DNA of 64,000 nucleotides, taken from positions 552,034 to 616,033 of the forward strand of contig NZ_LIYH01000006.1 in the NCBI RefSeq assembly GCF_001905885.1, read 5' to 3'. The notes below the pieces were generated by a model. That model saw only the letters and a program-made list of their open reading frames with translations. It did not search any database and had not been told where the DNA came from. Position numbers and translations under genes: made by a program. Source of the stretch: Streptomyces sp. CB03234 (GTDB lineage Bacteria > Actinomycetota > Actinomycetes > Streptomycetales > Streptomycetaceae). Shown piece after piece: positions 51,797-62,365 of this stretch. The stretch's first letter is position 1. Each line of letters starts with the position of its first letter.

Positions 51797-52087
51797 CCCC
51801 GCGGGCGGCCTGCGGCGACCGGCCGGGTCCGGCGGAGCCTGGGGCCGAGGCCGGGCGACCCAGGGCGGTGCGGCGACGGATCCGTCCGGCCGGTGGCGCG
51901 CAGGCCGGAGGCGCGCGGCCGGCCCCGCCCGTGCCGGCCGGGTGACCCGTACCGGCCCCTGGACGCCCCGGTACCAGGGCCGGTCAGCTATGGGCGGTGT
52001 GGGACACCTTCCCGCCCCGGGGGCCGGGCATGGGGCGTCCCACCCCGCCCGTGCGGCGGCCGGTGGCCCGGGCGCCAAGGGGCGCGA

Positions 52088-52516
52088 CTAGTCCTGTCCG
52101 TACCGCGGGTCGACCGACTCGGGAGCGAGCCCGAGCAGCTCGGCGACCTGCTCGACCACGACCTCGTGGACGAGCAGGGCCCGCTCGTCACGGTTCTTGG
52201 CGCGCAGCTCGACCGGCCGCCGGTAGACGATGACCCGCGCGGGCCGGTCGCGCCCGGCCGGGACCGAGATGCCGAGCGGCACGGCCTCGTCGGGCGACAC
52301 CGGTACTTCCAGTACGAGGAAGTCGACGTCGGCCAGCTGCGGCCAGCGCCGCTCCAGCCGTTCCACCGAGTCCTCCACCAGGTCGCGGAAGGTGTCCGCG
52401 CGCGTGGCGGAGAGCGGTACCTGGGGCGGGGCGACGGGCCCGCGCATGCCGCGGCCGTGCCGGTCTCGGCGGCGCGGCCGGGGCTCGGCCGGGCGGGGCG
52501 GTACGGGACTGTCCAT
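52088..52516 (-). CDS. Zincin-like metallopeptidase-family protein with degenerate HExxH
   Basis: This 142-residue protein belongs to the small actinobacterial zincin-like family found beside whiB and DUF3499. The core is FRDLVEDSVERLERRWPQLADVDFLVLEVP. The motif at the expected helix is H117-E-V-V-V-E-Q, so the second His of HExxH is Val and a normal zinc protease site is not formed. The N-terminal 35 residues are basic. ATG at 52516 (a GTG at 52519 would add one residue). Convergent with the DUF5719 gene. Confidence 0.78.
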   Translation of the reverse strand: MDSPVPPRPAEPRPRRRDRHGRGMRGPVAPPQVPLSATRADTFRDLVEDSVERLERRWPQLADVDFLVLEVPVSPDEAVPLGISVPAGRDRPARVIVYRRPVELRAKNRDERALLVHEVVVEQVAELLGLAPESVDPRYGQD

Positions 52517-52789
52517 CACTGAGGCAGCGTAGCTCTCCCCGGCGTATGACGATCGGGCTGCGCGCCACGCCCACGGCGTGTCGTTATTTGAGCATTCCGG
52601 CGATGCTTCGGCGCGATCCGGCAGGACGGACCGATCGGTCAGCTCGTCTGGATTGACCGGATTCGTTCAGGGTGGCGTTCGGTACGCCGACCTTCCACAC
52701 CCCCGGATCAGCCGTTCCCCGCAGGTCAGCCGAGCGATTCCGGGGGCCTCTGTGCGGGACGTCACACCGCGACACGGGCGAGTGACCTG

Positions 52790-53218
52790 GTGGAGAGTCG
52801 TCGCGGCCCGCTCAAGAGTGCGGTACCGTCCAACGTCGTGAGCCCTGTACGTCGCTGTTCGCGCACCGCGTGCGGCCGCCCTGCCGTCGCGACACTGACG
52901 TACGTCTATGCCGACTCGACTGCGGTCCTCGGCCCGCTCGCCACCTACGCCGAACCCCACTGCTACGACCTGTGCGCCGAGCACAGCGAGCGCCTCACCG
53001 CGCCACGCGGCTGGGAGGTCGTCCGGCTCTCGGACGGCTCCGCGCCCGCCCGCCCCAGCGGTGACGATCTCGAAGCGCTCGCCAACGCCGTACGGGAAGC
53101 GGCCCGCCCCCAGGAACGCGCGGCGCAGGCCGGCGGCAAGCCCGGCGGCCGCGCCGGGGACCCGGTGGAGGTCGGCCGCCGCGGGCACCTGCGGGTGCTG
53201 CGCTCTCCCGACTCCTGA
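52790..53218 (+). CDS. DUF3499 family protein
   Basis: This 142-residue protein (126 if the GTG at 52838 is used) has the DUF3499 core VRRCSRTACGRPAVATLTYVYADS, cited as CSRTACGRPAVATLTYVY, then CYDLCAEHSERLTAPRGWEVV. The C-x4-C and C-x3-C-x2-H residues look like a zinc site. A disordered Ala/Gly tail ends the protein. It is conserved in actinobacteria immediately before the phosphomannomutase gene, as here (75 bases). No clear ribosome-binding site precedes either start. Function unknown. Confidence 0.85.
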   Translation: MESRRGPLKSAVPSNVVSPVRRCSRTACGRPAVATLTYVYADSTAVLGPLATYAEPHCYDLCAEHSERLTAPRGWEVVRLSDGSAPARPSGDDLEALANAVREAARPQERAAQAGGKPGGRAGDPVEVGRRGHLRVLRSPDS

Positions 53219-53293
53219 CCGCCTGCCCCCTACGGGTAGTTTGTGTGCTCCACTTCGGGTGGACACACAGGGCTTGCAGGAGGGTGCGGGGAA

Positions 53294-54661
53294 GTGACAG
53301 CTGATCTGTCTGGGATCGTGAAGGCGTACGACGTCCGCGGAGTGGTGCCGGATCAGTGGGACGAGCCGCTGGCGGAGCTCTTCGGCGCGGCGTTCGTCGA
53401 GGTGACCGGCGCCGACGCGATCGTCGTGGGCCACGACATGCGCCCCTCGTCGCCCGGCCTGTCCGGCGCGTTCGCGCGCGGCGCGGCACGGCGGGGCGCG
53501 GATGTCACGCTGATCGGCCTGTGCTCCACCGACCAGCTGTACTTCGCGTCGGGGAGCTTCGGACTGCCGGGCGCGATGTTCACCGCGTCGCACAACCCCG
53601 CCCAGTACAACGGCATCAAGCTGTGCCGCGCGGGCGCGGCGCCCGTCGGCCAGGACACGGGCCTCGCGGAGATCCGCGCGCTCGCGGAGAAGTGGCTGGA
53701 GACCGGCGCGCCCGAGGCGGCGGCCACGCCCGGCACGCTCACCGAGCGGGACACCCTCACCGACTACGCCGCCCACCTGAAGACCCTGGTGGACCTCACC
53801 TCCGTCCGGCCGCTGAAGGTCGTGGTCGACGCGGGCAACGGCATGGGCGGCCACACGGTCCCCACCGTCTTCGAGGGCCTGCCGCTGGACCTGGTCCCGA
53901 TGTACTTCGAGCTGGACGGCACCTTCCCCAACCACGAGGCGAACCCGCTGGACCCGGCCAACCTCGTGGACCTGCAGCAGCGGGTACGCGAGGAGGGCGC
54001 GGACCTGGGCCTCGCCTTCGACGGCGACGCCGACCGCTGCTTCGTGGTGGACGAGAAGGGCGACCCGGTCTCCCCGTCGGCGGTCACGGCCCTGGTCGCG
54101 GCGCGCGAGCTGGCCAGGAACGGCGGCACGGGAACGATCATCCACAACCTGATCACGTCGTGGTCCGTCCCCGAGGTCGTCCGCGAGAACGGCGGGACGC
54201 CGGTGCGCACCCGCGTCGGCCACTCCTTCATCAAGGAGGAGATGGCCCGTACCGGCGCCATCTTCGGCGGCGAGCACTCCGCCCACTACTACTTCCGCGA
54301 CTTCTGGAACGCGGACACCGGCATGCTGGCCGCCCTCCACGTCCTGGCGGCCCTGGGCGGCCAGAGCGGACCGCTGTCCCGGCTGGTCTCCTCGTACGAC
54401 CGCTACGCCGGCTCCGGCGAGATCAACTCCACGGTCGCCGACCAGGCCGGCCGCACGGCGGCGGTACGCGAGGCGTTCGCCTCCCGCCCCGGCATCACCG
54501 TCGACGAGCTCGACGGCCTCACGGTCACGTCCCCGGACTGGTGGTTCAACCTCCGCCCCTCCAACACGGAACCGCTGCTGCGCCTGAACGTCGAAGCCCG
54601 CGACGAACCGACGATGGCCCGCCTCCGCGACGAGGTCCTCACCCTCATCCGCACCCCCTAG
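53294..54661 (+). CDS. manB: Phosphomannomutase/phosphoglucomutase
   Basis: This 455-residue alpha-D-phosphohexomutase interconverts hexose 6- and 1-phosphates. The phosphoserine loop is S99 in TASHNPAQYNG, the metal-binding loop D243-G-D-A-D-R248, the sugar-binding loop GGEHSAHYYF and the phosphate-binding end RPSNTEPLLRL. GTG at 53294 follows GGGGAA. With manA and the nucleotidyltransferase at 39490 it can complete the route fructose-6-P to GDP-mannose, which supplies protein O-mannosylation and lipoglycans in Streptomyces. The gene context (SIS, manA) supports the mannose role. Confidence 0.93.
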   Translation: MTADLSGIVKAYDVRGVVPDQWDEPLAELFGAAFVEVTGADAIVVGHDMRPSSPGLSGAFARGAARRGADVTLIGLCSTDQLYFASGSFGLPGAMFTASHNPAQYNGIKLCRAGAAPVGQDTGLAEIRALAEKWLETGAPEAAATPGTLTERDTLTDYAAHLKTLVDLTSVRPLKVVVDAGNGMGGHTVPTVFEGLPLDLVPMYFELDGTFPNHEANPLDPANLVDLQQRVREEGADLGLAFDGDADRCFVVDEKGDPVSPSAVTALVAARELARNGGTGTIIHNLITSWSVPEVVRENGGTPVRTRVGHSFIKEEMARTGAIFGGEHSAHYYFRDFWNADTGMLAALHVLAALGGQSGPLSRLVSSYDRYAGSGEINSTVADQAGRTAAVREAFASRPGITVDELDGLTVTSPDWWFNLRPSNTEPLLRLNVEARDEPTMARLRDEVLTLIRTP

Positions 54662-54705
54662 GGCCGAGAGCCCCGGGGGCGGGGCCCCGGTTCCCGGAAG
54701 CGGGG

Positions 54706-54740
54706 CTCCCCGTACGCCTCGGGCAAGGCGTACGGGGGAG
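54706..54740. terminator. Hairpin downstream of manB
   Basis: CTCCCCGTACGCC (54706-54718) pairs with GGCGTACGGGGGAG (54727-54740) with a one-base bulge and 8-base loop. It could end or attenuate the manB transcript before the Trm112-like gene. Confidence 0.6.
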
Positions 54741-54879
54741 GGACGGGCGGCAAGACCCCGCCCCCGCCAACGCCGCATCCCCCGCGCCCCAGCGGTAGGC
54801 TGACGTGTCCCGACGCGTACCACCCAGGGCCGCCGGACCGCCTACCACCCGCCACCCACCCGCCCGAAGGGACCACCTC

Positions 54880-55062
54880 ATGCCGCTCGAAGCCGGCCTC
54901 CTGGAGATCCTCGCCTGCCCGGCCTGCCACGCCCCGCTCAGCGACCGCACGGCGGCCGAGGACCCCGAGCTCATCTGCACCGGCGAGGACTGCGGCCTGG
55001 CGTACCCCGTACGGGACGGCATCCCGGTCCTCCTCGTGGACGAGGCCCGCCGCCCCGCCTGA
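54880..55062 (+). CDS. Trm112-family small zinc protein
   Basis: This 60-residue protein starts at ATG 54880 after AAGGGA: LLEILACPACHAPLSD, ICTGEDCGLAYPVRDGIPVLL. The C-P-A-C and C-x5-C pairs form the Trm112/YcaR zinc ribbon. Eukaryotic Trm112 activates methyltransferases; bacterial YcaR-like members have uncertain roles. It lies between manB and the SIS gene, 84 bases upstream of the latter. Confidence 0.87.
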   Translation: MPLEAGLLEILACPACHAPLSDRTAAEDPELICTGEDCGLAYPVRDGIPVLLVDEARRPA

Positions 55063-55146
55063 CGGCGCACCCGCGAAGGGCGCCGCTCACCCCGGCGCCG
55101 CGCCGAACCGCACACCATCCTGCACGGCGATCGGAGGCCCCACCTC

Positions 55147-56424
55147 ATGCTCGACGAGACGCTGCTCGACGACCCGGACGCCCTGGCCCGAGTCGACCGC
55201 CGCGGTCTCCTCCGCGGGGCCGCCGAAGCCGGTGCTCGCGTACGCACGGCCGCCCGCCACGCGGCAGAGGCCGGCGTCACCGAGCTCAACCCCGAAGGCC
55301 GCCCCCGCGCGATCCTCACCGCCGGCCCCGGCACCGCGGCCGCCGGCGTCGCCGACATGGTGGCCGCCCTGGCCGGTGCCTCCGCGCCCGTCGCCCGGCT
55401 GCACTCCACCGGCGTGGCAGCCGCTCCCGGGGCCCTCCGCTGGACCCTCCCGGGCTGGGCCGGCTCCGTCGACCTGCTCCTGATCACCACCACCGACGGC
55501 AGCGAACCCGGCCTCGCCCTCCTCGCCGAGCAGGCCTACCGCCGCGGCGTCACCGTCGTCGCCGTCGCCCCCCGCCGCTCCCCGCTCGCCGAGGCCGTCG
55601 ACGGTACGCACGGCCTGGTCGTGCCGATGGCGACCGCCCCCCACGAGCTGACCGAGGAAGAGGAGCAGGCGGCGAGCCCGGCCGCCCTGTGGGCGCTGTT
55701 CACGCCGCTCCTCGCCCTGCTCGACCGGGTGGGCCTCGTCAACGCTCCCGCCGACACCCTCCAGAAGGTCGCCGACCGCCTGGACCGCACCGCCGAACGC
55801 TGCGGCCCGGCCGTCGCCACGTACAGCAACCCCGCCAAGACCCTCGCCGCCGAACTCGCCGACACCCTCCCGATCATCTGGACCGAGGGAGCGACCGCCG
55901 CGCCGATCGGCCGCCGGTTCGCCGCCGTACTGGCAGAGCTGGCCGGCCGCCCGGCCTTCGCGGCCGAACTGCCGGAGGCGCTCGCCGCCCACGGGGGCCT
56001 CCTCTCGGGCGACTTCGCGGCCGGCGCCGACCCCGACGACTTCTTCCGCGACCGCGTCGAGGAGCGCCAGGCCCTGCACGCCCGGGTCGTACTGCTCCGC
56101 GACCGCCCGGTGGGCGGCCTCACCGCCGCGCCGGCCGCCCGTGAACTCGCCCTCAGCCACGACACGACCATCAGCGAACTCGAACCGGAGGACGTCGGGC
56201 ACGACGGCGGTGGAGCCGACAGCACGGGACCCGGCAGCACGGGACCCGGCAGCACGGGACCCGACAGCACTGGAGCTGACAGCGCTGGGCCCGACAACGC
56301 CGGGGCCGTCAGGGGTACGACCGGCAACGGTACGACCGACCTGGAAGGGTTCGCTGAGCTGCTCGCGGTGACGGACTTCGCGGCCGTCTACCTGGCGCTG
56401 ACGTCCCGCCTCAACACCCCCTGA
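55147..56424 (+). CDS. SIS-domain (phosphosugar isomerase-like) protein
   Basis: This 425-residue protein has two SIS-like halves of the bifunctional phosphoglucose/phosphomannose isomerase type: ILTAGPGTAAAGVADMVAAL and VDLLLITTTDGSEPGLALLAEQAYRRG in the first (cited as LLLITTTDGSEPG). The second half starts around NPAKTLAAELADTLPIIWTEG, here NPAKTLAAELADTLPII. An Asp/Ser/Thr/Gly repeat insert occupies residues 359-383. The actinobacterial orthologue lies between manB and manA, suggesting a helper or second isomerase in mannose metabolism; activity is unproven. Confidence 0.82.
   Translation: MLDETLLDDPDALARVDRRGLLRGAAEAGARVRTAARHAAEAGVTELNPEGRPRAILTAGPGTAAAGVADMVAALAGASAPVARLHSTGVAAAPGALRWTLPGWAGSVDLLLITTTDGSEPGLALLAEQAYRRGVTVVAVAPRRSPLAEAVDGTHGLVVPMATAPHELTEEEEQAASPAALWALFTPLLALLDRVGLVNAPADTLQKVADRLDRTAERCGPAVATYSNPAKTLAAELADTLPIIWTEGATAAPIGRRFAAVLAELAGRPAFAAELPEALAAHGGLLSGDFAAGADPDDFFRDRVEERQALHARVVLLRDRPVGGLTAAPAARELALSHDTTISELEPEDVGHDGGGADSTGPGSTGPGSTGPDSTGADSAGPDNAGAVRGTTGNGTTDLEGFAELLAVTDFAAVYLALTSRLNTP
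56221..56295 (+). repeat. 15-bp in-frame tandem repeat inside the SIS gene
   Basis: Five 15-base units (consensus AGCACGGGACCCGGC) encode STGPG, STGPG, STGPD, STGAD, SAGPD. The units keep the frame and diverge toward the 3' side, as expected of slippage followed by mutation. Confidence 0.85.
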
Positions 56425-56484
56425 CGCCCCGCCCGTCCACCCCGTCCCCCTCGCCCCGTCCCGGCCCACCGCCCCCGGGCGGCC

Positions 56485-56543
56485 GCAAGCAGAGACGCCG
56501 CAGAGACGCAAGCAGAGACGCAAGCAGAGACGCAAGGAAAGAC
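56485..56543 (+). repeat. 12-bp tandem repeat in the manA leader
   Basis: Units of GCAAGCAGAGAC (56485-56496, 56508-56519, 56520-56531) with degenerate copies at 56497-56507 and 56532-56543 run up to the manA start. The last one contains the AAGGAAAG that probably serves as ribosome-binding site. Confidence 0.8.
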
Positions 56544-56548
56544 GACGC

Positions 56549-57751
56549 ATGGACCGCCTCTCCAACACCGTCCGCCCGTACGCCTGGGGCTCCACGACGG
56601 CCATCCCGGAACTGCTCGGCGTCGCCCCCACCGGCGAGCCCCAGGCCGAGATGTGGATGGGCGCCCACCCCGGCGCCCCCTCCCGCGTCACCCGCGCCAC
56701 CGGCGCCGGACCCGCCGGACCGGCCGAACCCGCCGAACCCGCCGAACAACCGCTCTCCGCCCTCATCGAGGCCGACCCGGAACGCGAACTCGGCCCCGCC
56801 ACCGTCGCGAAGTTCGGCCCCCACCTGCCCTTCCTGCTCAAGATCCTCGCCGCCGCCGCCCCCCTCTCCCTCCAGGTCCACCCGGACCTCGCCCAGGCAC
56901 AGGAGGGGTACGCCGCCGAGGAACGCGCCGGGATCCCCGTCAACGCGCCCCACCGCAACTACAAGGACCCCAACCACAAGCCCGAACTCATCTGCGCCCT
57001 CACCCCCTTCGAGGGCTTCTGCGGCTTCCGCGCCCCCGACCGGACCGCCGAGCTGCTCGCCGCGCTCGACGTCGACTCCCTCAAGCCGTACGTCGACCTG
57101 CTGCACGCCCACCCCGAGGACGCCGCCCTCCGCGAGGTCCTCACGGCCATCCTGTCCGCCGACCCCGCCGAGATGGCGGCCACCGTCACCGAGACCGCCG
57201 CCGCCTGCGACCGCCTCGGCGGCGCCCACGCCCCCTACGCAGTCCTCGCGCACCACTTCCCCGGCGACCCGGGCGTCCTCGCCGCCATGCTGCTCAACCA
57301 CGTCCGGCTCCAGCCCGGCGAAGCGCTGTACCTCGGAGCCGGCGTCCCGCACGCGTACCTCGGCGGCCTCGGCGTCGAAATCATGGCGAACTCCGACAAC
57401 GTCCTGCGCTGCGGCCTGACCCCCAAGCACGTCGACGTCCCGGAACTCCTCCGCGTCGTACGCTTCGAAGCCGGCGACCCGGGCGTCCTGCGCCCCGAAG
57501 CCTCACCCTCCGGCGAAGAGGTCTACGAAACGCCGGTCGACGAGTTCCGCCTCTCCCGCTACGTACGGCCCGAAGGCGCCACCTCCGTCGACATCACCGC
57601 GCCCACCCCCCAGATCGTCCTCGCCACCTCCGGCGCCCCGCAGACGAACGACCTGACCCTCACCCCGGGCCAGTCCGTCTTCATCCCGGCAGGCGAAAAG
57701 GCCGAACTGTCCGGTAAGGGCACGGTCTTCCGCGCCACAGTGGTGGCCTGA
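56549..57751 (+). CDS. manA: Mannose-6-phosphate isomerase, class I
   Basis: This 400-residue zinc cupin enzyme interconverts fructose-6-P and mannose-6-P. The N-terminal NTVRPYAWGS, the zinc-binding region LQVHPD with the paired KPELICAL, and GAGVPHAYLGGLGVEIMANSDNVLRCGLTPK (cited as GAGVPHAYL and NSDNVLRCGLTPKH) are all present. An Ala/Pro/Glu insert (AEPAEPAEQP) occupies a loop near residue 62. ATG at 56549. It is the last gene of the manB - Trm112-like - SIS - manA series. Confidence 0.94.
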   Translation: MDRLSNTVRPYAWGSTTAIPELLGVAPTGEPQAEMWMGAHPGAPSRVTRATGAGPAGPAEPAEPAEQPLSALIEADPERELGPATVAKFGPHLPFLLKILAAAAPLSLQVHPDLAQAQEGYAAEERAGIPVNAPHRNYKDPNHKPELICALTPFEGFCGFRAPDRTAELLAALDVDSLKPYVDLLHAHPEDAALREVLTAILSADPAEMAATVTETAAACDRLGGAHAPYAVLAHHFPGDPGVLAAMLLNHVRLQPGEALYLGAGVPHAYLGGLGVEIMANSDNVLRCGLTPKHVDVPELLRVVRFEAGDPGVLRPEASPSGEEVYETPVDEFRLSRYVRPEGATSVDITAPTPQIVLATSGAPQTNDLTLTPGQSVFIPAGEKAELSGKGTVFRATVVA

Positions 57752-57836
57752 CGCACCGCCCGCACCCGCTGCTGCAACAATGTGCCGCCGTACGAACCAC
57801 CCCCCCAGCAGCATCTAGGAAGGGACACCCGCACGC

Positions 57837-58775
57837 ATGAGCGCGTCAGGCGGAACCAAGGCGATCGTGGCGGCGCTTGCCGCGAATCTGGCGATCGCTG
57901 TGGCCAAATTCGTGGCGTTCCTCTTCAGTGGTTCGTCCTCGATGCTCGCCGAGAGCGTGCACTCGCTCGCCGACTCCGGAAACCAGGGCCTGCTGCTCGT
58001 CGGCGGGAAGAAGGCCCAGCGCGAGGCCACGCCCCAGCACCCCTTCGGCTACGGCCGTGAGCGGTACATCTACGCCTTCCTCGTCTCGATCGTCCTCTTC
58101 TCCGTCGGTGGCATGTTCGCCATCTACGAGGGCTACGAGAAGATCAAGCACCCGCACGAGATCGAGGCCTGGTACTGGCCGGTCGGCGTCCTCGTCTTCG
58201 CGATCATCGCCGAGACCTTCTCCTTCCGGACCGCCATCAAGGAGTCCAACGAGGTCCGTGGCAACCTCTCCTGGAAGGAGTTCGTACGCCGCGCCAAGGC
58301 GCCCGAGCTCCCGGTCGTCCTCCTGGAGGACCTCGGCGCGCTGGTCGGCCTGATCCTGGCGCTCGTCGGCGTCAGCCTGGCGATCGCCACCGGCAACGGC
58401 GTCTGGGACGGCATCGGCACCCTGTGCATCGGCGTCCTGCTCATCGTGATCGCGATCGTCCTGGCCGCCGAGACCAAGTCGCTGCTGCTCGGCGAGGCCG
58501 CCGGTCTCGACGAGGTCAAGAAGATCGAAGCGGCGCTCGTCGACAACGACACCGTCACCGGCATCATCCACATGCGTACGCTGCACCTCGGCCCCGAGGA
58601 ACTGCTGGTCGCCGCGAAGATCGCCGTCCGGCACGAGGACACGGCCACCGAGATCGCGACGGCGATCGACGCCGCGGAGGACCGCATCCGTACCGCCGTA
58701 CCGATCGCCCGGGTGATCTACCTGGAGCCGGACATCTACCGCGAGGCGAAGTCCGGCGGCGCCACCGCCCGCTGA
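57837..58775 (+). CDS. Cation diffusion facilitator (CDF) transporter
   Basis: This 312-residue protein has six membrane helices and a C-terminal cytoplasmic domain. The TM2 metal site is ESVHSLADSGNQ (H-x3-D), and the paired TM5 site is VLLEDLGALVGL. The His-rich loops of classical ZnT proteins are absent. Family members export Zn, Co, Fe or Mn by proton antiport; which metal is not decided. ATG at 57837. A hairpin terminator follows 6 bases after the stop. Confidence 0.9.
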   Translation: MSASGGTKAIVAALAANLAIAVAKFVAFLFSGSSSMLAESVHSLADSGNQGLLLVGGKKAQREATPQHPFGYGRERYIYAFLVSIVLFSVGGMFAIYEGYEKIKHPHEIEAWYWPVGVLVFAIIAETFSFRTAIKESNEVRGNLSWKEFVRRAKAPELPVVLLEDLGALVGLILALVGVSLAIATGNGVWDGIGTLCIGVLLIVIAIVLAAETKSLLLGEAAGLDEVKKIEAALVDNDTVTGIIHMRTLHLGPEELLVAAKIAVRHEDTATEIATAIDAAEDRIRTAVPIARVIYLEPDIYREAKSGGATAR

Positions 58776-58781
58776 CGCGAG

Positions 58782-58814
58782 AAGGCCCCCACCCCCGCAA
58801 GGGCTGGGGGCCTT
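58782..58814. terminator. Hairpin terminator after the CDF gene
   Basis: AAGGCCCCCA (58782-58791) pairs with TGGGGGCCTT (58805-58814). The loop is 13 bases. It is directly downstream of the transporter stop codon. Confidence 0.8.
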
Positions 58815-59153
58815 CCTCATGTCCCCGCCCCCACCCCGTACGCGGCCGGCGGCCCCGCTGAGCCACCCGGCGAGCCCCAGCCCGCCCCCGGGCACGTGCC
58901 CCCGTGATCGATCCGGCCGGAGTCTGGCGCCGGACGGACTGCCGGACGGACTGTGGGTCGCCGGACCGATCGGTGTAGATTCGTGACCAGAGTCAGACGT
59001 CGCTGCTGATGGCGGTCGGGCGGTCCACGACGGACCGGCCGAGGGAGAGAGGGCCTCCGACGACTGCACTGCGAGTACCGGGCATCCTTGTGTCCAGCTA
59101 CCTCGCAGAGCCAGCCGTACCCACCCTCGACCCAACACGAGGAGCAGCTCGAA
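58815..59153 (+). other. Upstream region of ahcY
   Basis: These 339 bases carry the ahcY promoter and a probable leader with GAGGAG just before the start. A GGACCGATCGGTGTAGATTCG segment (58961-58983) is the most promoter-like part. An S-adenosylhomocysteine riboswitch was looked for and not seen. Confidence 0.45.
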
Positions 59154-60611
<1,458 letters not shown>

Positions 60612-60667
60612 CGGCGCCCGTGCACTGACGCACGTCCGCAGCAGCCGGTGAACGGCAGCAGGTACCA

Positions 60668-60702
60668 GGCAGGCCCCCGCACCCCCGTGGCGGGGGCCTG
60701 CC
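60668..60702. terminator. Strong hairpin terminator after ahcY
   Basis: A perfect 13-bp stem (GGCAGGCCCCCGC, 60668-60680 with 60690-60702) and 9-base loop, 57 bases downstream of the ahcY stop. Confidence 0.85.
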
Positions 60703-60747
60703 CCGTACCGGCGCCCCCTACCGCCGATCCCGAGGACCCGAGGACCC

Positions 60748-61362
60748 ATGCCCCGCGGCCGTTATTCGCTCCATGATCCGCACGATCACACCCCCCTCGG
60801 TGAAGAGCACTTCAACTGCGCACCCGGCCCCTCCGGCTGGCGCTACGTCTCCCAGATCACCACCCCCTCCGGCGATCACGCCGGCTCCGTCGACCTCACC
60901 CTCGACGACCTCGGCCGCCCCATCCGTCTCGAACTGCACGCCGCGAGCTGGCAGGTCCGCGGCGCCGCCCTCGACGGCGTCACCTGGGTCCGTACCGACC
61001 CCACCGGAACGCACGCCACGGAAGGCAATGTGCGCGCCCACGCCTTCACCGGCACGTCCCCGGCGTTCCTCGTCGCGACATCCCGCCTGCTCCGCCTCAC
61101 CCCCGGTTCTCCCCCCACCCGAGTCCGCCTCGTCGCCTTCACGGACCCGGTACTCGCACCCCTCACCGTCGACCAGTCGTGGGCCCTGATCAGAAGTGAA
61201 GCGCACACCACTGACAACGGCCCCCTGACCGTGGACGAATACCAGGTCAACGCCCTCGACACGGGCGAACAGCACACGGTCCACATCGCCGGCGACGTGG
61301 TTCTCGCCGCCCCCGGCATCGAGCTCGAGGACCTCCAGACGCCGCCGTCGGTCTTCCCCTGA
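60748..61362 (+). CDS. Conserved hypothetical protein
   Basis: This 204-residue soluble protein has no signal peptide or membrane helix. It begins MPRGRYSLHDPHDHTPLGEEHF and is rich in beta-strand patterns (WRYVSQITTPSGDHAGSVDL in part, LVAFTDPVLAPLTVDQSW), suggesting a beta-barrel or lipocalin-like fold. It is present in the same place in other Streptomyces as far as I recall. No catalytic motif is apparent. Convergent with the RDD gene. Confidence 0.7.
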   Translation: MPRGRYSLHDPHDHTPLGEEHFNCAPGPSGWRYVSQITTPSGDHAGSVDLTLDDLGRPIRLELHAASWQVRGAALDGVTWVRTDPTGTHATEGNVRAHAFTGTSPAFLVATSRLLRLTPGSPPTRVRLVAFTDPVLAPLTVDQSWALIRSEAHTTDNGPLTVDEYQVNALDTGEQHTVHIAGDVVLAAPGIELEDLQTPPSVFP

Positions 61363-61399
61363 GCGCTGAGCGCTGAGCCCTGAGCTTGACCCCTGACGC

Positions 61400-62365
61400 C
61401 TACGCGGGCGGAGCGAACCCAGTGGCAGGCGGCGTGGCCAGACTGCCCTCACCGTCCGTCCGGCCGGCCCCACCACCACCGGCGACCCCACCAACCCCGA
61501 CCGACCCACCAACCTCCACCACCGGAGAACCGGCACCCACCGACGCCCGGCCGCCCCCCGCGCCCATGGGCGCACCACCCACCGCAGCCGCACCGCCCAC
61601 CGCAGCCGCACCGCCCGCCGGGGCGAACACCCGCCGCGCGTCCCGCGCCTGCCGCTCGTTCACCACTGCGGCCAGAAACTCCGCCGCGGGCACCCCCGGC
61701 GGCGCGGGCGTACCCGTCCTGGCCACCAGCTCGTCGGCCAGCCGCTCCGCCAGCGCGCGCCCCACCGTGGCGTCGAGCTGCCGCATGCGCGTCAGGTACT
61801 GGCGTATCGCCAGCCACAGGTCGTCCGGCACCGCCGACAGATCCAGCTGCGCGAACCGCCCGACGAGCCAGGGCGGCGGAGGCGGAACAGCCAACGACCG
61901 AGCCGCCGGAACCCGCTCCCGTACGACAAGCGTCCCTGCGAAGACATCACCGATCCGCCGTCCCCGAGCCGACACCAGCGACGCGATGCACGCCACGGCG
62001 CCGAACGTCATCAGGATCTCGACGACCGCCATCGCCCCACGCACCAGCGCGTGCCGGAACCGGATCGGCCCCCCGTCGTCCCGCACCACCCGCAACCCGC
62101 ACGCCAGCTTCCCGAGCGAACGCCCGTGGCTGAGCGTCTCCACCGCTATGGGCCCGCCCACCAGCACGAGCACAAAGGTCGCGATGGACACCGCCATGAC
62201 GGCTGCTTCGTCCAACGAGGCGGTGGCTATCGCCAGGGCGACCGATATGAAGAGGTACGCGGCCCAGACCACGACGAGGTCAATGGCAAGGGCCAGCGCC
62301 CGGCTGGGGAGCCTCGCCGGCTGCAAGCCGAGTACGACCGCGTCCCCCGTCACAACCCCGCTCAC
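61400..62365 (-). CDS. RDD-family membrane protein
   Basis: This 321-residue protein starts at GTG 62365 (VSGVVTGDAVVLG) after GAAGGGTGGG. The RDD domain spans about 15-150: the first helix carries PSRALALAIDLVVVWAAYL (Arg and Asp of the name), then SLGKLACGLRVVRDDGGPIRF (cited as GKLACGLRVV) and ISARGRRIGDVFAGTLVV-like SARGRRIGDVFAGTLV. A long C-terminal region is Gly/Ala/Val-rich with two copies of AAVGGAA. RDD proteins may transport ions or act as membrane partners. It is divergent from the SpoIIM-like gene, a conserved pairing. Confidence 0.87.
   Translation of the reverse strand: MSGVVTGDAVVLGLQPARLPSRALALAIDLVVVWAAYLFISVALAIATASLDEAAVMAVSIATFVLVLVGGPIAVETLSHGRSLGKLACGLRVVRDDGGPIRFRHALVRGAMAVVEILMTFGAVACIASLVSARGRRIGDVFAGTLVVRERVPAARSLAVPPPPPWLVGRFAQLDLSAVPDDLWLAIRQYLTRMRQLDATVGRALAERLADELVARTGTPAPPGVPAAEFLAAVVNERQARDARRVFAPAGGAAAVGGAAAVGGAPMGAGGGRASVGAGSPVVEVGGSVGVGGVAGGGGAGRTDGEGSLATPPATGFAPPA

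Noticed and set aside
58815..59153. Possible S-adenosylhomocysteine riboswitch upstream of ahcY
   Set aside because: The conserved core of SAH riboswitches (GAGGAGCGCTGC-type segment with its pairing AGGCTCGG) is not present; only GAGGAG at the ribosome-binding site is seen.
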